This document shows, piece by piece, positions 59,783 to 64,000 of a DNA stretch of 64,000 bases (its first letter is position 1; each line of letters opens with the position of its first letter). The translations under genes were made by a program, and so were the position numbers. The notes beneath the pieces are model-generated. The model was given only the letters and a program-made list of their open reading frames with translations. It did not search any database and was not told the DNA's origin. Where the stretch lies: NCBI GenBank assembly GCA_963971305.1, contig OZ020311.1, forward strand, positions 6,634,001 through 6,698,000. The letters are read 5' to 3'. The DNA comes from Arcuatula senhousia. Its lineage: Eukaryota; Mollusca; Bivalvia; Mytilida; Mytilidae.

Positions 59783-60626
59783 CATACAACATTAAAAGCA
59801 AATAACTTGATGTCCCACCAACTAGGTTGTATGAAAGGGTTTTTCTGTTGGATAAAACTGAATTTTATGTGTCCTACATATACTGTATAAGTATTGGGTT
59901 TTTGCGGGTATCTAATTTCACTTTTTTTGTGGTCGTTGGCAACTTACGAAAAAAAAGCACATGAAAATTAAATCTTGTAAAAAGTAAACGTAATATAAAA
60001 ATCACTAAAATTGAACTCCGCTAAAAAAGATCTTCAATATGTTAAGAAATCTTTGAAATTTAGCTACCGTGAAAAAAACTTCTCATATGGTATACATGTA
60101 CAAACTTAGTTTTTAACCACACCAGCTGTGTTGCTATCTGATTTAAACTCCGGTTAACTTAATAAATTTTCACAAGAATGTAGGTGTCTCAGGGCTGTCA
60201 AGGTTTAATGAGCTGCATGCCTGAGATTCGACCAAAAAATTGAAAGATCAAAGGAAAAAATTAAAAGATCCAAAAAAATTTGCCTCCAACTAGATGCATG
60301 ACACTTGACAGGTCTGGTGTCTAAAAATAATGAAAGTTTGATGCTTATAAATTAATGAAAACTAAACAACTCTGTAGAAAAGGGATTTTCTGTGAAATGT
60401 GTGAGGAGCATGTCAATCGTCAAAATCACCAGCCTTTTTAGAAAAAATAATGTTTAATCAAAAATTAACTCAAATATCCTAATTTTGATCATAAAACTCT
60501 TACTAAAACAATGAATAAAAAAAAAATCATTTCTAAAACAGTCAGAAATAAAACCTTTAAAAAAAACCAGATACATGTTAACTTTCCTCATCATGAAAAT
60601 GTTCCTCCAAATTACAAGAGAGATGT

Positions 60627-61898
60627 ATGGAACGCCATTGCTGCCTTATGATGATGTGTTTCATTATGTGATGATACTTCTTCATTATGTGATGATACTT
60701 TGTCATTATGTGGTGGTACTTTGTCATTATGTGATGGTACTTCTTCATTATGTGGTGATACTTTGTCATTATGTGGTGATACTTTGTCATTATGTGATGA
60801 TACTTTGTCATTATGTGATGGTACTTCTTCATTATGTGATGATACTTTGTCATTATGTGATGGTACTTCTTCGTTATGTGATGATACTTTGTCATTATGT
60901 GATGATACTTTGTCATTATGTGATGGTACTTCTTCATTATGTGATGATACTTTGTCATTATGTGATGATACTTTGTCTTTATGAGATCAAAGTTTATTAT
61001 TATGAACAGCGCTAAAAAATTTACTCTTTTCTTATGACAAATATTTTGTTCGACGTGTAGTTTTTCTGTGTACAAAAAAAAGTTTCCAAATGGTCGGTTT
61101 CTTGAATTTCAAATCCATAACCAATACATAATTTATTATATATTTAAACTTTGTAAACAACATTTTTCTTCTTTAGTGGTTAATTACTAGTTCTTTGACT
61201 AGCGTTGATAGACGCGACCTCTAGTGATAGATTGTATTTTTTTTCTGTTATTTTTGAATGAAAGACGCTAAAACTCGAACAGTTTAAAACATAGATTTAT
61301 ATCCCGAGCTTATAATTAAGAACTAAAAAAACATATTAATGAACCTTTAAGTAAAACCGCATGAAAGAAGAAAAATGTTGTTTACAAAGTTTTAATATGT
61401 AATAAATTATTGGTTATTGATTTGAAATTCAAGAAAGCGACATTTTGGAAGCGATACAGAAGGGGTACACAGAAAAACTACCTGTTGAAAAAATAAGAAA
61501 TGACTATTTTTAGCGCTGTTCATAATAATAAACTTTGATCTCATAAAGACAAAGTATCATCACATAATGACAAAGTATCATCACATAATGAAGAAGTATC
61601 ATCACATAATGAAGAAGTATCATCACATAATGACAAAGTATCATCACATAATGAAGAAGTACCATCACATAATGACAAAGTATCATCACATAATGACGAA
61701 GTATCATCACATAATGACAAAGTATCACCACATAATGAAGAAGTATCATCACATAATGACAAAGTATCACCACATAATGAAGAAGTATCATCACATAATG
61801 ACAAAGTATCATCACATAATGACAAAGTATCATCACATAATGAAGAAGTATCATCACATAATGAAACACATCATCATAAGGCAGCTATGGCGTTCCAT
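60627..61898. mobile_element. Foldback-type transposon with tandem repeats in both arms
   Basis: The 1272-bp element has long inverted arms (about 60627-61170 and 61365-61898) and a ~200-bp centre. The termini read ATGGAACGCCAT and its complement, flanked by the 8-bp duplication AGAGATGT (60619-60626 and 61899-61906). Each arm holds ~15 units of a 21-bp repeat (cattatgtgatgatactttgt with t/c and a/g variants), then a unique inner part (atttcaaatc, then aactttgtaaacaacatttt). Long inverted arms made of internal short repeats are the hallmark of Foldback/Galileo-like elements. The repeat frames seen here (C-H-Y-V-M-I-L) are not genes. An 8-bp duplication would fit P- or hAT-type transposases. 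Confidence 0.85.
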
Positions 61899-62589
61899 AG
61901 AGATGTATGATTGAATTTTATGGTTAGAATCCCATTTCTTAAGGTTAATAATAAAAGATAATTGATTCCAGCAATGAACAATTCTTATATATATTTATCA
62001 ATGCAAAAATTGATCATGTTATTTACTTCTTAAGCAATAATGTTAATATGTTTTATAATGCCAATGTTTATGATATGACTTAAAGAGTTTAGGGGTATAC
62101 AGGAATTACCTTGTCTGTCTAAATATTTCCTTAGTGACTTCTTCGAAACCACTTAAATGAATTTAATGAAACTTTATATATGAAGGAATGCATTGAAATG
62201 AAGTTGTGCATTGCCCTCAGATATAATTCAGGGTTTATAAATTGGCTTTGTTTTTTCTCAATTTTTCCAATATAGAATTCCATATGAAGTGAAGTATTGT
62301 TTTGTGAGTTAGCTCAAAGAATTCCTTGTTTCTTTTGTTTTGATACCAGAATTTCGTGACTAATTAGTACTAATTAACAAAGTCCCAAGTCAAGGAAATA
62401 AATCTGATTTATTTTTGTTATGATTATTTAAGAATTTTGTATGTAGTTTTATTTGTTATTTTAAGCTGTAGCTTTAAAAAGATATTTTTACATTGATTTT
62501 CAAAAGCTTGCAATAAATTGTATTAGTTGATAAAAATTGTTGTTTTCTATATTATGTGTGCTCAAAAGCATGATATTAATGTTAAATAG

Positions 62590-62770
62590 AGGCCTTGGTG
62601 GCAGAGTGGTTTAAGGTGCTGATATAATTTCTATGTACAAGTTTATTGATCATTAGTCAATTACCTATGAAGGTGAGGGGTCTGGGTGGCTGAGTGGTTT
62701 TAGGCGCTGGTTTAAAGACCACACTTTTGATCACTAGCCCATCACCTCTCAGATGGTGGCTAGTACTGCT
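62590..62770 (+). repeat. Two tandem tRNA-like SINE heads
   Basis: ggccttggtggcagagtggt (from 62590) and ggggtctgggtggctgagtg (from 62677) are both A-box-like, Leu/Ser-type starts, about 87 bp apart. The second matches 24065-24160, including gatcac and atcacctctcag. No clear B box or 3' tail can be placed. Confidence 0.5.
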
Positions 62771-64000
62771 TGTAATTTACAAAAATGGGACATTCCCACA
62801 TGTATGTGATTAGCTTTGTCAGTTACCTGCCAATGTCCATGGTTTCCTCTAGAAACTCTAGTTTCCTTCAACATAAACTTGACCACCCTATATGGCCCAG
62901 GTGGGTTGAAAAGGGCATCAAACTTTTAACACACACACAGACGCATATGATGATGTTAAGTTACAAAAACAGCTTAGAAACCTTTTAATCAAGTTGGTAA
63001 GTTATTTCCCCAAGGTCAGTGGTTTCCTCTGGGTACTCTGCTTTCCTATATGATATAACTGGATGCCCTGTGTGGCCCCCATGCAAAGAAGAGAGTGTAA
63101 AACGCCTCAAGAACCTGTCATCATGCAGTTTCTAAAAATTTCGTTGGCAGTTTTCTCTTGTCCAAATCTAGAGCAGGGTCACATGTGTTAGATCCTTCTT
63201 TCTCTTAAAGAATTTTGTTAAATTTGTCCAAAATGGACTAAGATTAATCTGGACCTCTCCTTTCTTTTAAGACTATTGGTGACACCCCATTTCTTTTCCA
63301 ATAATTTCTAGATGTGTCCCTGTTCTCTGCAAACTTTTGGTTAGCTCACATAGTTAACATAGGTATATTTAGCTGTCTGTAAAAAAATAGTTAAGGCCTA
63401 GCTTCCAGGATTCACTTATTAAAATTTCATGTAACTCCATGAGACTTTTGATAAAAAAAAGATTTCTTTTTGGCATCAGGGTGTTAAGTATTCTAGTTTT
63501 AAATTCTTTTAAAATGTCTAAATCAAATATTTTATCAAATTTTGTCGTTTTCATTTGTAAATTGAAACTTTTATAAGCCAGAGAGTATTAAGTCTGCCAG
63601 TCATGATCAACAAAAAAAGAAAAGAGGATTTAAAATGAATGATGGATGTTGACTTTACATGATGGCAATCAGAATCTGATTAAAATTGGATTTGTCAAGT
63701 GTTCCCTGCCGTCACTACTTGGTACATGTTGGTATAGGTATGAATAAATTTCATAGTACCCCCTTCATCAACTTTTTAATGAATGTTTAAAGGAATCATC
63801 ATATCTGTTTATCTGTTCACATATATCTGTAAGAACAACTTAACTATAAATCATATTAATAATAATTTATAAATTTGGAGGAAACCTTAAAAAAGATAAC
63901 ATCAGTAAAAGACCATTGTGCAGTAAATTAACCTTTACTACTGCAAAACATAAAGAAATTACATCGCTTCTAGATACATGTATGTTCAGGAGAGAAAATT

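Noticed and set aside
60660..61870. CRISPR-like array
   Set aside because: The 21-bp units are contiguous without unique spacers, the genome is eukaryotic and no cas genes are present.
60575..61914. ORFs of C-H-Y-V-M-I-L / K-Y-H-H-I-M-T repeats on both strands
   Set aside because: A 21-bp repeat is open in several frames on both strands; these lie in the arms of a foldback element.

Overview
This is eukaryotic, AT-rich, intron-rich DNA, most likely from a marine bivalve and probably a mytilid mussel (inference). The reasons are many dispersed elements built from a short terminal hairpin, a (CCGT)n-type microsatellite and a core of ~150-175 bp tandem repeats (the architecture of bivalve pearl/CvA-type elements), a single-exon B-box/coiled-coil/propeller gene of the kind expanded in bivalves, and hammerhead-ribozyme repeats.

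Three host genes can be supported. (1) 10734-12197 (+) is an intronless B-box, coiled-coil, beta-propeller-like protein. (2) 14689-27600 (-) is a four-exon gene for a ~287-residue BPL_N-type glutamine-amidotransferase-like protein; a 10.6 kb intron (15147-25759) separates its last exon from the exon with the nucleophile Cys. (3) 34879-59782 (+) is an 18-exon gene for a ~568-residue protein made of two [EF-hand-like + nucleoside 2-deoxyribosyltransferase-like] modules, probably related to Drosophila raw. Splice phases match through genes 2 and 3 and both give an intact frame; one donor and both first exons are less certain.

Most of the rest is mobile or repetitive. From left to right: pearl-like element ends (1-450, 2000-3250, 5700-6110); a TIR element (6126-7725); a decayed coding fragment (7796-8742); a small TA-flanked MITE (8870-9133); an isolated hammerhead motif (10054-10097); foldback MITEs (13249-13830, 14099-14250). 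The large intron of gene 2 holds a hammerhead tandem array (16090-18660), a solitary pearl-like unit, a young gag-only LTR element (19196-21600), a pearl-like element (21983-23260), a tRNA-like SINE, and two inverted copies of a ~430 bp sequence. Non-LTR retrotransposon remains lie at 27690-30765. A nested set follows at 31390-34600, where a TAA-flanked TIR element sits inside a pearl-like element. Introns of gene 3 hold further pearl-like elements, a hAT-type MITE (42509-43303), a CCGTATTTTCC MITE (49939-51374) and a diverged hammerhead copy (54705-54750). After gene 3 comes a foldback element with 21-bp tandem repeats in its long inverted arms (60627-61898), then tRNA-like SINE heads.

The strongest discovery is the 16.1-18.7 kb array. 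Every one of its eight repeats contains a complete type I hammerhead ribozyme core. A diverged copy 36 kb away keeps the fold through a compensatory base-pair change (stem I A-U to G-C) and a new stem III loop that keeps the helix. Both lie antisense to the intron that carries them. Other stretches over 300 bases without an entry (655-2000, 3250-5190, 9140-10050, 12310-13248, 24820-25700, 28090-28200, 30930-31380, 37080-37900, 38125-38760, 38965-41240, 41860-42300, 44625-45130, 45220-45840, 45930-46730, 53750-54580, 57730-58530, 58830-59610, 59785-60610, 61910-62580, 62790-64000) are AT-rich intron or intergenic DNA in which I see only short repeat fragments.
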